From: Flavobacterium sp.
Lineage (GTDB): Bacteria > Bacteroidota > Bacteroidia > Flavobacteriales > Flavobacteriaceae
Assembly (NCBI GenBank): GCA_030682755.1
Contig: JAUXNR010000817.1
Coordinates: 1 to 6,854, forward strand
Direction: 5' to 3'
Length of the DNA stretch: 6,854 nt
Shown here: piece after piece, positions 1 through 5,654 of the stretch
How the letters are laid out: the number at the start of each line of letters is the position of its first letter
Numbering within the stretch: the first letter of the stretch is position 1
The notes under the pieces: model-generated
What the model was told of the DNA's origin: nothing
Databases searched by the model: none
The model's input: only the letters and a program-made list of their open reading frames with translations
Position numbers and translations under genes: made by a program

Positions 1-40
1 CTTCTAAAACTCTAAAATAATTTTTAACTATATTTGTCAT

Positions 41-98
41 AAATGTTGGTTGTTTAGCGACTTCAAGATACTGATTTTCAGTATCTTGACCAACATTT
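41..98. repeat. Two-part inverted repeat (hairpin/cruciform)
   Basis: An outer 10-bp perfect arm (aaatgttggt at 41-50, its complement at 89-98) encloses an inner 11-bp perfect stem (caagatactga at 64-74, complement at 78-88) with a 3-base loop. The inner stem sits directly against the right outer arm, while 13 unpaired bases (51-63) lie on the left. No T-run follows directly on either strand, so it is not a classical terminator. It could be a folded RNA element, a protein-binding site, or the inside of the element whose end seems to be at 121-141. Function unknown. Confidence 0.7.
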
Positions 99-120
99 GT
101 TCAATTTATTTTACTTCAAA

Positions 121-141
121 TAATTTCACCCAACGGGTTAA
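121..141 (+). repeat. Copy of the MITE-like terminal repeat
   Basis: This 21-bp stretch, with core cacccaacgggttaa, matches 3799-3819 at 20 of 21 positions; the only difference is T at 126 against A at 3804. It has the orientation of the right end of the element at 3603-3818, so a related element would extend leftward over the hairpin at 41-98 and past the window start. No matching left end is visible here. It could equally be a solo end left by decay. Confidence 0.7.
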
Positions 142-186
142 TTAAATCATAAAAATCGTTAAACTGCACAGAAAATCGATAAAAAC

Positions 187-214
187 AAAAAAAGAGGCTA
201 AGTGCCTCTTTTTT
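187..214 (-). terminator. Bidirectional rho-independent terminator
   Basis: A GC-rich 5-bp core (gaggc at 194-198 with gcctc at 204-208, loop taagt) is extended by six A-T pairs, giving an 11-bp stem. Read on the minus strand, the stem runs into seven Ts and then gttttt, an excellent terminator for the lipoprotein gene ending 20 bases before it. On the plus strand it has six Ts and could also stop transcription arriving from the left of the window. Confidence 0.88.
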
Positions 215-234
215 AAAATATCATAAATTAATTC

Positions 235-738
235 TTATAATTTTTTCACAACATTGCGTTCATTTAAACTTAACATTTGCATTACTGCCTCATAATTTGA
301 AAAGTCCACTCTTGCTGAAGCGAAGTATCCGGGAACTAAGACAATTCTGAACGTTTGGTTTTGTGTCCATTGTGGCCCAAGTATATTTAAATTAAAATCT
401 GCTGAGTCTAAAAACAAGTTGACATCAAATCGAGTAAAGTCATAATTGTATTGTAAATCCCCTTCAAGTAACTGAACGGTTTGTGGCATTAATCTCCAAA
501 TTGGGGTGTTTCCATCAACATCCCACAATAGATATACTAATACAACATCTGAAGCAAAGATAGGTGGGTTTAAAGGAATTAAACTACTGTAGTTATTTCC
601 GGCACTAAAATTTCTAGTTACCTCAAAAACTTCTGCTTCAACCGAAACACCATCTCTACCCGGAACCCCTTGAGGCCCTTCACAACTTTGTAACGTTATC
701 ATCCCGATAATCGCTAAAACCAATGTAATTTTTTTCAT
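235..738 (-). CDS. Lipoprotein with short collagen-like segment
   Basis: This 167-aa protein has a lipoprotein signal peptide: Lys2-Lys3, a hydrophobic stretch to about residue 15, and a lipobox LQSC with the acylated cysteine at position 19. The mature protein begins with Gly-X-Y triplets (EGPQGVPGRDG, residues 20-30), a short collagen-like linker that I recall in small Bacteroidota lipoproteins. The remainder (about 31-167) looks beta-rich, with a Trp-containing core (W72, W81, W124) and no catalytic motif I recognise. It is expected to be anchored in an outer or inner membrane leaflet facing the periplasm or cell surface. The gene stands alone, divergent from the DUF1543 run, with a candidate -7 box about 50 bases upstream and a strong terminator downstream. 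Poly-A just before the ATG replaces a Shine-Dalgarno site. Lipoprotein status is well supported; function is unknown. Confidence 0.9.
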   Translation of the reverse strand: MKKITLVLAIIGMITLQSCEGPQGVPGRDGVSVEAEVFEVTRNFSAGNNYSSLIPLNPPIFASDVVLVYLLWDVDGNTPIWRLMPQTVQLLEGDLQYNYDFTRFDVNLFLDSADFNLNILGPQWTQNQTFRIVLVPGYFASARVDFSNYEAVMQMLSLNERNVVKKL

Positions 739-788
739 ATTTTTTTGTCTTAATGATTCGTATTAAAATACTTTTTCAATACTTATGC

Positions 789-796
789 CAAAGTTA
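789..796 (-). promoter_or_regulatory. Candidate -7 promoter box for the lipoprotein gene
   Basis: Read on the minus strand this is TAACTTTG, an exact match to the Bacteroidota -7 consensus TAnnTTTG. It lies about 50 bases before the lipoprotein ATG, a reasonable leader length. I see no TTG at the usual -33 distance, so only half of the promoter is supported. Confidence 0.45.
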
Positions 797-831
797 TCTT
801 TTTTTGCTTTAAATCTACTTATTTTATTTTT

Positions 832-839
832 TACATTTG
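832..839 (+). promoter_or_regulatory. Candidate -7 promoter box for the DUF1543 run
   Basis: TACATTTG matches the TAnnTTTG consensus exactly and ends only 4 bases before the ATG at 844. Transcription from it would begin at or next to the start codon, giving a leaderless mRNA. The nearest upstream TTG (804-806) is 25 bases away, slightly longer than the usual 17-23, so the promoter is plausible but not certain. Confidence 0.4.
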
Positions 840-843
840 GCAA

Positions 844-1422
844 ATGAAAGAAAAACTCACTCTCTATATGGTTATGCTTGGCTGTAAACCACCAGGAAGA
901 ATAACCGAACAACACGATATTTTTTTTGGAATAGGAAAATCCTTGACTGATTTAATTCCTGAAATGAAAGCTTTTTGGCCGGAAGCAAAAGGCAAAATTC
1001 ACATTGACGCTTGGCGAGAAATTACTTTTGTGGATGGATTTACTTTAGAAGTAACAGAAAGAAATGCAGCTGTTTCACAACATGAAAAATTATTTTTTAT
1101 CAACTTGGGTGGTTACAAAGAAAATGAGTTTGAAGAATATCACTATAAAGTTGTAACTGTTGCAAAGAATAAAGCTGAGGCAATAAAAAAATCCAAACAG
1201 ACTACTTTTTACAAGCATTGTGGTTTTAAAGGAGCCACATCACATATTGATGACAAGTATGGTATCGATGTGGATGATATTTATGACATTGAAGATATTT
1301 TACCTCCTTTATATAAGGAAAAATTTAAAATTAACATTACGAAAACGGATTCAAATCAGGAAGATGTGTTAGAGATTGGTTATGTAAAAATTGATAAATT
1401 ATTAAAAGATGGGAAGAAATAA
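844..1422 (+). CDS. DUF1543 domain-containing protein
   Basis: This 192-aa soluble protein has no signal peptide. The N-terminal part, with LYMVMLGCKPPGR then TEQHDIFFGIG (about residues 7-31) and IHIDAWREITFVDGF (52-66), is the pattern I recognise as DUF1543. A second related unit seems to follow at about 102-155 (VVTVAKNKAEAI, then FYKHCGFKGATSHIDDKYGIDVDDIYDIEDIL), so the protein is probably two tandem copies of the fold. No enzymatic activity is known to me for the family. The start is favoured because the family motif begins within ten residues of it. It heads a tight three-gene run: its last 14 bases overlap the next gene in another frame. Family assignment is from recognition of motifs, not a search. 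Confidence 0.88.
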   Translation: MKEKLTLYMVMLGCKPPGRITEQHDIFFGIGKSLTDLIPEMKAFWPEAKGKIHIDAWREITFVDGFTLEVTERNAAVSQHEKLFFINLGGYKENEFEEYHYKVVTVAKNKAEAIKKSKQTTFYKHCGFKGATSHIDDKYGIDVDDIYDIEDILPPLYKEKFKINITKTDSNQEDVLEIGYVKIDKLLKDGKK

Positions 1423-1561
1423 TCCGAAAAATATCAAAATTCACAACGACAAGTTGCATAAAGAGCAAGCCAAAAAGAAAGAAAAGGAAATGGCGAGAAA
1501 AGAGAAATTGAAGGCGATTGTGCGGAAGTTTAATAGTGATGAAAATGAAACTAAAAACTAA
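1409..1561 (+). CDS. Small very basic protein, 50 aa
   Basis: A 50-codon reading frame starts at ATG 1409 inside the end of the DUF1543 gene (14-base overlap, +1 frame) and ends with TAA at 1559-1561, seven bases before the next start. The product (MGRNNPKNIKIHNDK at the start) is rich in Lys, Arg and Glu, with a run around residues 17-41 (KEQAKKKEKEMARKEKLKAIVRK) likely to form a single charged helix. It has no signal peptide, membrane segment or cysteine. Net charge is strongly positive, which would suit binding RNA, ribosomes or an acidic partner; that is inference only. The start-inside-stop arrangement suggests translational coupling, and the frame neatly fills the gap in the run. I do not recognise a family. 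Confidence 0.68.
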   Translation: MGRNNPKNIKIHNDKLHKEQAKKKEKEMARKEKLKAIVRKFNSDENETKN

Positions 1562-1568
1562 TTAAATC

Positions 1569-1985
1569 ATGAATATGAAAAATTTACTTTTGATTACATT
1601 GGTATTATTCAATTTCACGATTGGCTTTGCCCAAGACAAGTTGGCTATCGAAAAAGAAGCGGCTGCCTTAGCCCAGGAACAATTGGATGGTTACAACAAA
1701 CGTGACATTGAAGCTTTTTTGAAACCTTACAGTGAAAATGTAAAAGTATATACTTTTCCCGATCAACTTTTGTATGAAGGAAAAGCTAAGATGCGGGAAG
1801 AATACACATCCATGTTTTCTCAATTACCGGATTTGCATTGCAAATTATTAAACCGTATTGTGTTGAATAATAAAGTGATTGACCATGAAGAAGTGGTTGT
1901 TATGAAATCGCAACCCAAAATTTATGCGATTGCGGTGTATACGATTACGGATGGGAAGATTAGTGAGGTGCGGTTTATGCAGTAG
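1569..1985 (+). CDS. Secreted NTF2-like (SnoaL-type) protein
   Basis: This 138-aa protein has a Sec signal peptide: MNMKN, a hydrophobic core LLLITLVLFNFTIGFA, then Q-D, with probable cleavage after the Ala of GFAQ (about residue 21). The mature part of about 117 residues has the layout of a single NTF2/SnoaL-like cone: an N-terminal helix (LAQEQLDGYNKRDIEAFLKPY), then VKVYTFPDQLLYEGKAKMREEYTSMF, and a curved sheet ending in ITDGKISEVRFMQ. Family members bind small hydrophobic ligands or act as isomerases and cyclases, but many are of unknown function; I cannot name a substrate. There are two possible starts, ATG 1569 and ATG 1575 (M-N-M-K); both leave the signal peptide intact. It is the last gene of the run begun by DUF1543, and its stop codon touches that of the opposing hydrolase gene. 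Confidence 0.85.
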   Translation: MNMKNLLLITLVLFNFTIGFAQDKLAIEKEAAALAQEQLDGYNKRDIEAFLKPYSENVKVYTFPDQLLYEGKAKMREEYTSMFSQLPDLHCKLLNRIVLNNKVIDHEEVVVMKSQPKIYAIAVYTITDGKISEVRFMQ

Positions 1986-2990
1986 TTAATTCCCCCACAA
2001 CCTCACCCATAATTTCCCTAACAATTTCTTAGCTTGTTCTCGATTTTTATTTGGTAATTCCATCGCTCTGACCTCCCCTTTTTCTTCCGTAATTTGGTAA
2101 CTGAATGAAAACTGCAAATCATTGGGTTCGGTATTCATCACCCCAAAACGCAAATCATTAAAAAGCAATTGGTTTTCTTTTTGTGTGATGCAGTACCATC
2201 CTTCGGAGATTCTTTTAAGTTGTTTGATTACTGCTTCGTTTTCATAGTCAGTAATCAATTCCTTTTGTTTTGGAATAAATTGAAATTGAATGGGTTTTGT
2301 GTCAAAAAAAGAATAGTCGCCAATGTAATAACCGTTTTCCACTTTTACGTTGGTTGTCCATAAAATGATATTGAACGGCGATGGTTTGACCACAATTTCT
2401 TGATAGGAAATATTCTTTTCTTCCAATTGTTTTTCAAATTTATTTGTCACGATTGATTGTACTAAAAGCGTGAGAAACAAATACGAAGTACTCACAATCA
2501 ATCCGATTCTGTTCCAAAATAGTCGTTTAGGGTTGTCTTTCTTTTTCTTCATCGAAAGAATCAGAAACACTAAAAACGGCAAAGTATAAAGCGGATCAAT
2601 CACAAAAATGGATTGCAATGAATAGCGGTTTTCAAGTGGCCAAAACAATTGCGTTCCCCAAGTAGTGAATAAATCGAGTAAGGCGTGGGTTTGCAAAACA
2701 AGGTAAGAAAACAACGTAGCCTCTTTGAAATTTACTTTATTTTTCCTTTCTAACTTTTGCAATATCCATCCTAAAATTGGAGAAAGAACAAGAAAAAACA
2801 AAACAGAATGACTGAATCCCCGATGAATATCTGTTGCCGTTAATGGATCCAAAAATTTACCGTACAACACATCCAAATCGGGAATGGTTCCAATAATGGC
2901 TCCATACAAAATGGCTTTGTTGCCAATTTTCTTTCCGAGAATTTCATTTCCAACTCCAGCTCCAAGAACGATTTGTGACAAAGAATCCAT
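1986..2990 (-). CDS. YdjM-like membrane metal-dependent hydrolase (DUF457)
   Basis: This 334-aa protein is a polytopic membrane protein of the DUF457/YdjM family of putative metal-dependent hydrolases. Visible family marks are MDSLSQIVLGAGVG at the N-terminus, IPDLD (36-40, D38 and D40), H56 with RGFSHS (57-62), and THALLDLFTTWGTQLFWP (101-118, H102 and D106). These Asp and His residues are the likely metal ligands. Hydrophobic segments lie at about 61-80, 92-108, 127-147 and 162-182; residues 190-334 form a soluble, strand-rich C-terminal domain. The E. coli relative YdjM is LexA-controlled, but I see no LexA box here. The substrate of this family is unknown. The gene follows a small lipoprotein gene by 9 bases on the same strand, so the two are probably cotranscribed, and it ends against the opposing NTF2-like gene with no room for a terminator. 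Confidence 0.9.
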   Translation of the reverse strand: MDSLSQIVLGAGVGNEILGKKIGNKAILYGAIIGTIPDLDVLYGKFLDPLTATDIHRGFSHSVLFFLVLSPILGWILQKLERKNKVNFKEATLFSYLVLQTHALLDLFTTWGTQLFWPLENRYSLQSIFVIDPLYTLPFLVFLILSMKKKKDNPKRLFWNRIGLIVSTSYLFLTLLVQSIVTNKFEKQLEEKNISYQEIVVKPSPFNIILWTTNVKVENGYYIGDYSFFDTKPIQFQFIPKQKELITDYENEAVIKQLKRISEGWYCITQKENQLLFNDLRFGVMNTEPNDLQFSFSYQITEEKGEVRAMELPNKNREQAKKLLGKLWVRLWGN

Positions 2991-2999
2991 AAACCAAAT

Positions 3000-3491
3000 T
3001 TAGTTTATTTCTCCTTCATAATAACCTGAAATGATTACCACTTGACTATTCAATGGATTAAACGCTTGAATATTTTGAAAATCAATTCGATATTCATTAT
3101 TTGACAAAGCTGTTACCTGGACGCTATATCCTGCCATGTCATATGCCGTTGACCCTTTTACATAGAATCCTTGTGCAAATAACACTTCGCCTATTACTCC
3201 TATTCCAAATTCATAAACACCATTGGGAGCACTACTTGAAGTAAGTGGATAATTTATTGTGAAATTTACAGCTTCGTAACCTGAACTACCCGAGGTACCT
3301 TTTGTGAAACTAAATGCCATTGCTCCCTCGCCCGGCATATTTGCTGTTGCATTGGACACCCTAGCATTTGTTGGTGTAAAAACCACACCGTTTACACGAA
3401 TATCTGAATTAAAATTTAACGATGAATCGTCTGATGAATTACAAGCTAAAAATAACAGCACTGAAACAAATAAAAGCAGTAACTTTTTCAT
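3000..3491 (-). CDS. Small lipoprotein of unknown function
   Basis: This 163-aa protein opens with a lipoprotein signal peptide: KK at 2-3, a Leu/Val-rich core and lipobox FLAC with the lipidated cysteine at position 17. The residues after it (NSSDDSSLNFNSD) are polar and acidic; an SDD-type stretch near the cysteine resembles the lipoprotein export signal reported in Flavobacterium and Capnocytophaga, so surface exposure is possible but unproven. The mature domain is rich in Ser, Thr, Gly, Val and aromatic residues and looks like an all-beta fold (for example NGVYEFGIGVIGEVLFAQGFYV and VVIISGYYEGEIN at the end). It has no cysteine beyond the lipidated one and no catalytic motif. It is the first gene of a probable pair with the DUF457 hydrolase, 9 bases downstream, which is the only functional hint. 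Confidence 0.88.
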   Translation of the reverse strand: MKKLLLLFVSVLLFLACNSSDDSSLNFNSDIRVNGVVFTPTNARVSNATANMPGEGAMAFSFTKGTSGSSGYEAVNFTINYPLTSSSAPNGVYEFGIGVIGEVLFAQGFYVKGSTAYDMAGYSVQVTALSNNEYRIDFQNIQAFNPLNSQVVIISGYYEGEIN

Positions 3492-3602
3492 AGGTATGTT
3501 TTTTCTGTAAAAATAATAATTTGATTGGTTTAAATATCATTACGGTTTTAAATAAATTCTATTTAAAAATTTTCATTCTGATAAAACCGGAGCTTATTAA
3601 AG

Positions 3603-3621
3603 TAACCCGTTGGGTGTAATT
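3603..3621 (+). repeat. Left terminal inverted repeat of MITE-like element
   Basis: This 19-bp arm pairs perfectly with 3800-3818; the next base inward (C at 3622 against A at 3799) and outward (G at 3602 against A at 3819) do not pair. The core cccgttggg is itself nearly self-complementary, so each end could also bind a dimeric protein. Confidence 0.75.
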
Positions 3622-3799
3622 CAATTTTTATACTTTTTTACCAAATAGATTCATAGATTTTCATAGATTTTTGAAAGGCGTTTCACTTCTTTATAGAAAA
3701 TCATAGCTATGTGAACCCAATATTTGGGCTATACATCTCTTTTATCCTATGTACTATGTGGTTAAAATATATAGTTTTAAAAAAAATCAATATTCTACT

Positions 3800-3818
3800 A
3801 ATTACACCCAACGGGTTA
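3800..3818 (-). repeat. Right terminal inverted repeat of MITE-like element
   Basis: This is the perfect 19-bp complement of the left arm. With its neighbours (3799-3819) it also matches the isolated copy at 121-141 in the same orientation, and the shared bases include the outer ttaa after the ggg. That slightly favours counting those bases as part of the element and not of a target duplication. Confidence 0.75.
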
Positions 3819-3912
3819 AAGTAATAATTATACAATATAAATATAAAATCATGTAACATCAAAAAAACAGGATTTCGAGACCTTTATACTATTAATTGTA
3901 AAGCATTTTGTC

Positions 3913-4785
3913 ATGGAAAATTATCTCTCGAATTACAACAAAAAAATAGACGTTACCAACATTAAAATATCCTACAATGATGTTGGAATCGGAAAAATCC
4001 CTATTCTATTTCTCCATGGATTTCCATTCAACAAATCAATGTGGGAAGAACAATTGGAATTTTTAAAAGATTCACATCGATTGATTTCTATAGATATCAG
4101 AAGTTTTGGGCAATCTCTGGAGAATCATCTTGAAGTAAGTATCGACTTATTTACGAATGATTTAATTCAATTTATGAATGCTTTAGGCTTGAAAAAAGTG
4201 ATTCTTTGCGGACTTTCCATGGGAGGTTTCATTGCTTTGAACGCTGTAAAAAAACATCCGAAACGTTTTGCTGCTCTGGTTTTGTGTGATACGCAATGTG
4301 CATCAGACACGGAAGAACAAAAAGCAAAACGTATGGAAACCATTCAAGAAATTGAAGCAAACGGCATTTCAAAATTCACTGCTTCTTTTTTAAAAGCTGT
4401 GTTTCACGAAGATTCGCTTTCAAACAAAATTGGATTGGTTGCCAAAATTGAAGCTGACATTTTAGCAAATTCTCCCGCAGTACTTATTGGTGGACTGAAA
4501 GCACTTGCTTCTCGACAAGAAACATGCAGTAGTTTAGACAAAATTGAAATTCCAACCCTAATTATATGTGGTAGAGAAGATCAAGTTACGCCTTTGTCTC
4601 AATCAGAATTAATGCACCAAAACATTGAAAATTCAATCTTAAAAATCATTGAAAATGCCGGTCATTTATCCAACCTGGAACAACCCGAAGCTTTTAATGC
4701 GGCACTTTTAGAGTTCTTGTTATCGGAACCTATTATTTCCATGACGAATTCGGTTAAAGAACCTAATTCGAATTTGTTTGTGTAG
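3913..4785 (+). CDS. Alpha/beta hydrolase
   Basis: This 290-aa cytoplasmic protein is a classic alpha/beta hydrolase. The oxyanion-hole motif is LHGFPFN (HG at 35-36), the nucleophile elbow is GLSMGG with Ser102, the acid is Asp223 in ICGREDQVTP, and the base is His251 in NAGHLSNLEQPEAF. The full Ser-Asp-His triad is thus intact and in the usual order and spacing, with a cap region at about 130-190. The nearest named relatives in style are 3-oxoadipate enol-lactonases and general esterases, but no catabolic neighbours support that, so the substrate is open. A 19-residue polar tail after SEPII is longer than the fold needs. The start at 3913 is chosen because about 14 residues then precede the first strand, as usual. 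No convincing promoter box is visible in the 94 bases between the MITE-like element and the ATG. The gene ends at a clear terminator. Confidence 0.93.
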   Translation: MENYLSNYNKKIDVTNIKISYNDVGIGKIPILFLHGFPFNKSMWEEQLEFLKDSHRLISIDIRSFGQSLENHLEVSIDLFTNDLIQFMNALGLKKVILCGLSMGGFIALNAVKKHPKRFAALVLCDTQCASDTEEQKAKRMETIQEIEANGISKFTASFLKAVFHEDSLSNKIGLVAKIEADILANSPAVLIGGLKALASRQETCSSLDKIEIPTLIICGREDQVTPLSQSELMHQNIENSILKIIENAGHLSNLEQPEAFNAALLEFLLSEPIISMTNSVKEPNSNLFV

Positions 4786-4820
4786 GTTGATTGGTTAACG
4801 TTCTTACTTTTTATAAATAC

Positions 4821-4862
4821 CCCCTTTAGTAAGTTTTATGACTTGGTGAAGGGGTTTTGTTT
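4821..4862 (+). terminator. Rho-independent terminator of the alpha/beta hydrolase
   Basis: ccccttta at 4821-4828 pairs with tgaagggg at 4847-4854 (one G-T pair), with a second short stem aagt/actt (4831-4834, 4841-4844) above a small internal loop, followed by ttttgttt (4855-4862). On the minus strand the stem is followed by a mixed A/T stretch, so it is at best a weak stop for the convergent regulator gene. Confidence 0.8.
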
Positions 4863-4942
4863 ATCCTCTTTGCACAGAGCATTAAACTTTAGTTGAGCTA
4901 AACTAAATGAGATTTACTGAGAAGTTTCTTTACCCTACTCTC

Positions 4943-5347
4943 TTATTTAGCCATCAACCGCTCTAAATAAGCGACCTTATCTTGCTCTGCTTTTAACAAG
5001 CGTTCGTACAACTTTTCTTTTTCTTCAAAAAGTGCAATGACTTTGTCTAAGGGGTTGAAAGTACAGCCATAATTTACAGCAGAAGAATTGTCAACATTAT
5101 ATGTATTTCCGATTATATTTAATACCGCTTCTTCACTAAAGTTCTTGATACCTTCGACTGTTACTTCTAATGCGTCGGCTACTTTTTGTAAAACAGTTTC
5201 CTCTACGGTTTCGCTATTTTCAATGTTACTTACGGTTTGCTGACTCACGCCAATAGCCATAGCCAACGCTTCTTGCTTCATACCGCGTAGTTCTCTGATC
5301 TTACTTATTTTTCGCCCGATGTGGCCTGCTTTTTCTGTTGTGTTCAT
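4943..5347 (-). CDS. XRE-family transcriptional regulator with coiled-coil tail
   Basis: This 134-aa protein has an N-terminal helix-turn-helix of the XRE/Cro-CI type at about residues 10-67: IGRKISKIRELRGMKQEALAMAIGVSQQTVSNIE, with the recognition helix around SQQTVSNIENS (35-45), followed by VLQKVADALEVTVEGI. A linker with VLNIIGNTYNV leads to a C-terminal charged helix at about 103-133 (VIALFEEKEKLYERLLKAEQDKVAYLERL), probably a coiled coil for dimerisation. I recall this layout as common in Bacteroidota, usually without a known target. The gene is monocistronic, convergent with the alpha/beta hydrolase and divergent from the ATPase gene 592 bases away. Autoregulation is typical for the family, but I cannot point to a clear palindromic operator. 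Confidence 0.92.
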   Translation of the reverse strand: MNTTEKAGHIGRKISKIRELRGMKQEALAMAIGVSQQTVSNIENSETVEETVLQKVADALEVTVEGIKNFSEEAVLNIIGNTYNVDNSSAVNYGCTFNPLDKVIALFEEKEKLYERLLKAEQDKVAYLERLMAK

Positions 5348-5351
5348 GGTA

Positions 5352-5359
5352 TAAATGTA
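5352..5359 (-). promoter_or_regulatory. Possible -7 box for the XRE regulator
   Basis: On the minus strand this reads TACATTTA, one base off TAnnTTTG, and ends 4 bases before the ATG, the same spacing as the TACATTTG box before DUF1543. If used, the mRNA would be leaderless. An exact TATTTTTG match also exists at 5447-5454 (minus strand), about 100 bases upstream. Neither has a TTG at the -33 distance. Confidence 0.22.
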
Positions 5360-5621
5360 CTAAATATATAAATAAAATGGTCTTGGTAAACTACTATAAT
5401 TCGTGGTACAGTAATACGCCTATTCACTGCTAAATTCACTTGATTTCAAAAATACAAATTTTACTTATTGGTTTATTTAAAATATTAAATAGTTTTTAAG
5501 CAATTGTTCTTGGGGTATTTTTTGCAGTTGATGAAACTTTACTTTCGTTTTTTAAGTGTTGTAAAAAACTTAACTACTGTTCATATCATTACGAATATTC
5601 AAATTAAGATTAGTTAACCCT

Positions 5622-5654
5622 AACCCTCGAAGGGCATGACACCCTTCGAGGGTT
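5622..5654. repeat. REP-like perfect palindrome
   Basis: aaccctcgaaggg at 5622-5634 and its exact complement at 5642-5654 form a 13-bp stem with a 7-base loop (catgaca). It is far more GC-rich than its surroundings. The bases after it on either strand are not a T-run, so a terminator role is unlikely. The form resembles repetitive extragenic palindromes, but only one copy is in this window. Confidence 0.8.

Larger units (their letters stand above)
3603..3818. mobile_element. MITE-like non-coding element
   Basis: A gene-free segment is bounded by perfect inverted repeats: taacccgttgggtgtaatt at 3603-3621 and its complement at 3800-3818. A 9-bp direct repeat ttaaagtaa lies at 3597-3605 and again at 3816-3824, overlapping the outermost bases of the repeats. 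Boundaries are therefore ambiguous: 16-bp ends (3606-3815) with a 9-bp target duplication, or up to 19-bp ends with a 3-bp duplication. The inside is AT-rich, has no reading frame of note, and contains a tandem tcatagattt pair (3651-3670) and a small cccaa/ttggg hairpin (3716-3728). This is the architecture of a miniature inverted-repeat element moved by a transposase encoded elsewhere; the family is not identifiable from the ends alone. It lies 94 bases before the alpha/beta hydrolase start. Confidence 0.62.

Noticed and set aside
2169..2363. 64-codon plus-strand frame inside the hydrolase gene
   Set aside because: It lies wholly antisense within a well-supported conserved gene, and its Phe/Cys-rich product matches no family.
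3304..3510. 68-codon plus-strand frame over the lipoprotein gene
   Set aside because: It is antisense to a clear lipoprotein gene and has no recognisable domain or upstream signal.
3651..3670. Tandem tcatagattt pair as a CRISPR or iteron array
   Set aside because: There are only two adjacent 10-bp copies with no spacers or further units; it is simply part of the MITE-like element.
4888..4907. Hairpin tttagtt/aactaaa downstream of the XRE gene as its terminator
   Set aside because: The seven-pair stem is mostly A-T and no T-run follows on the minus strand.
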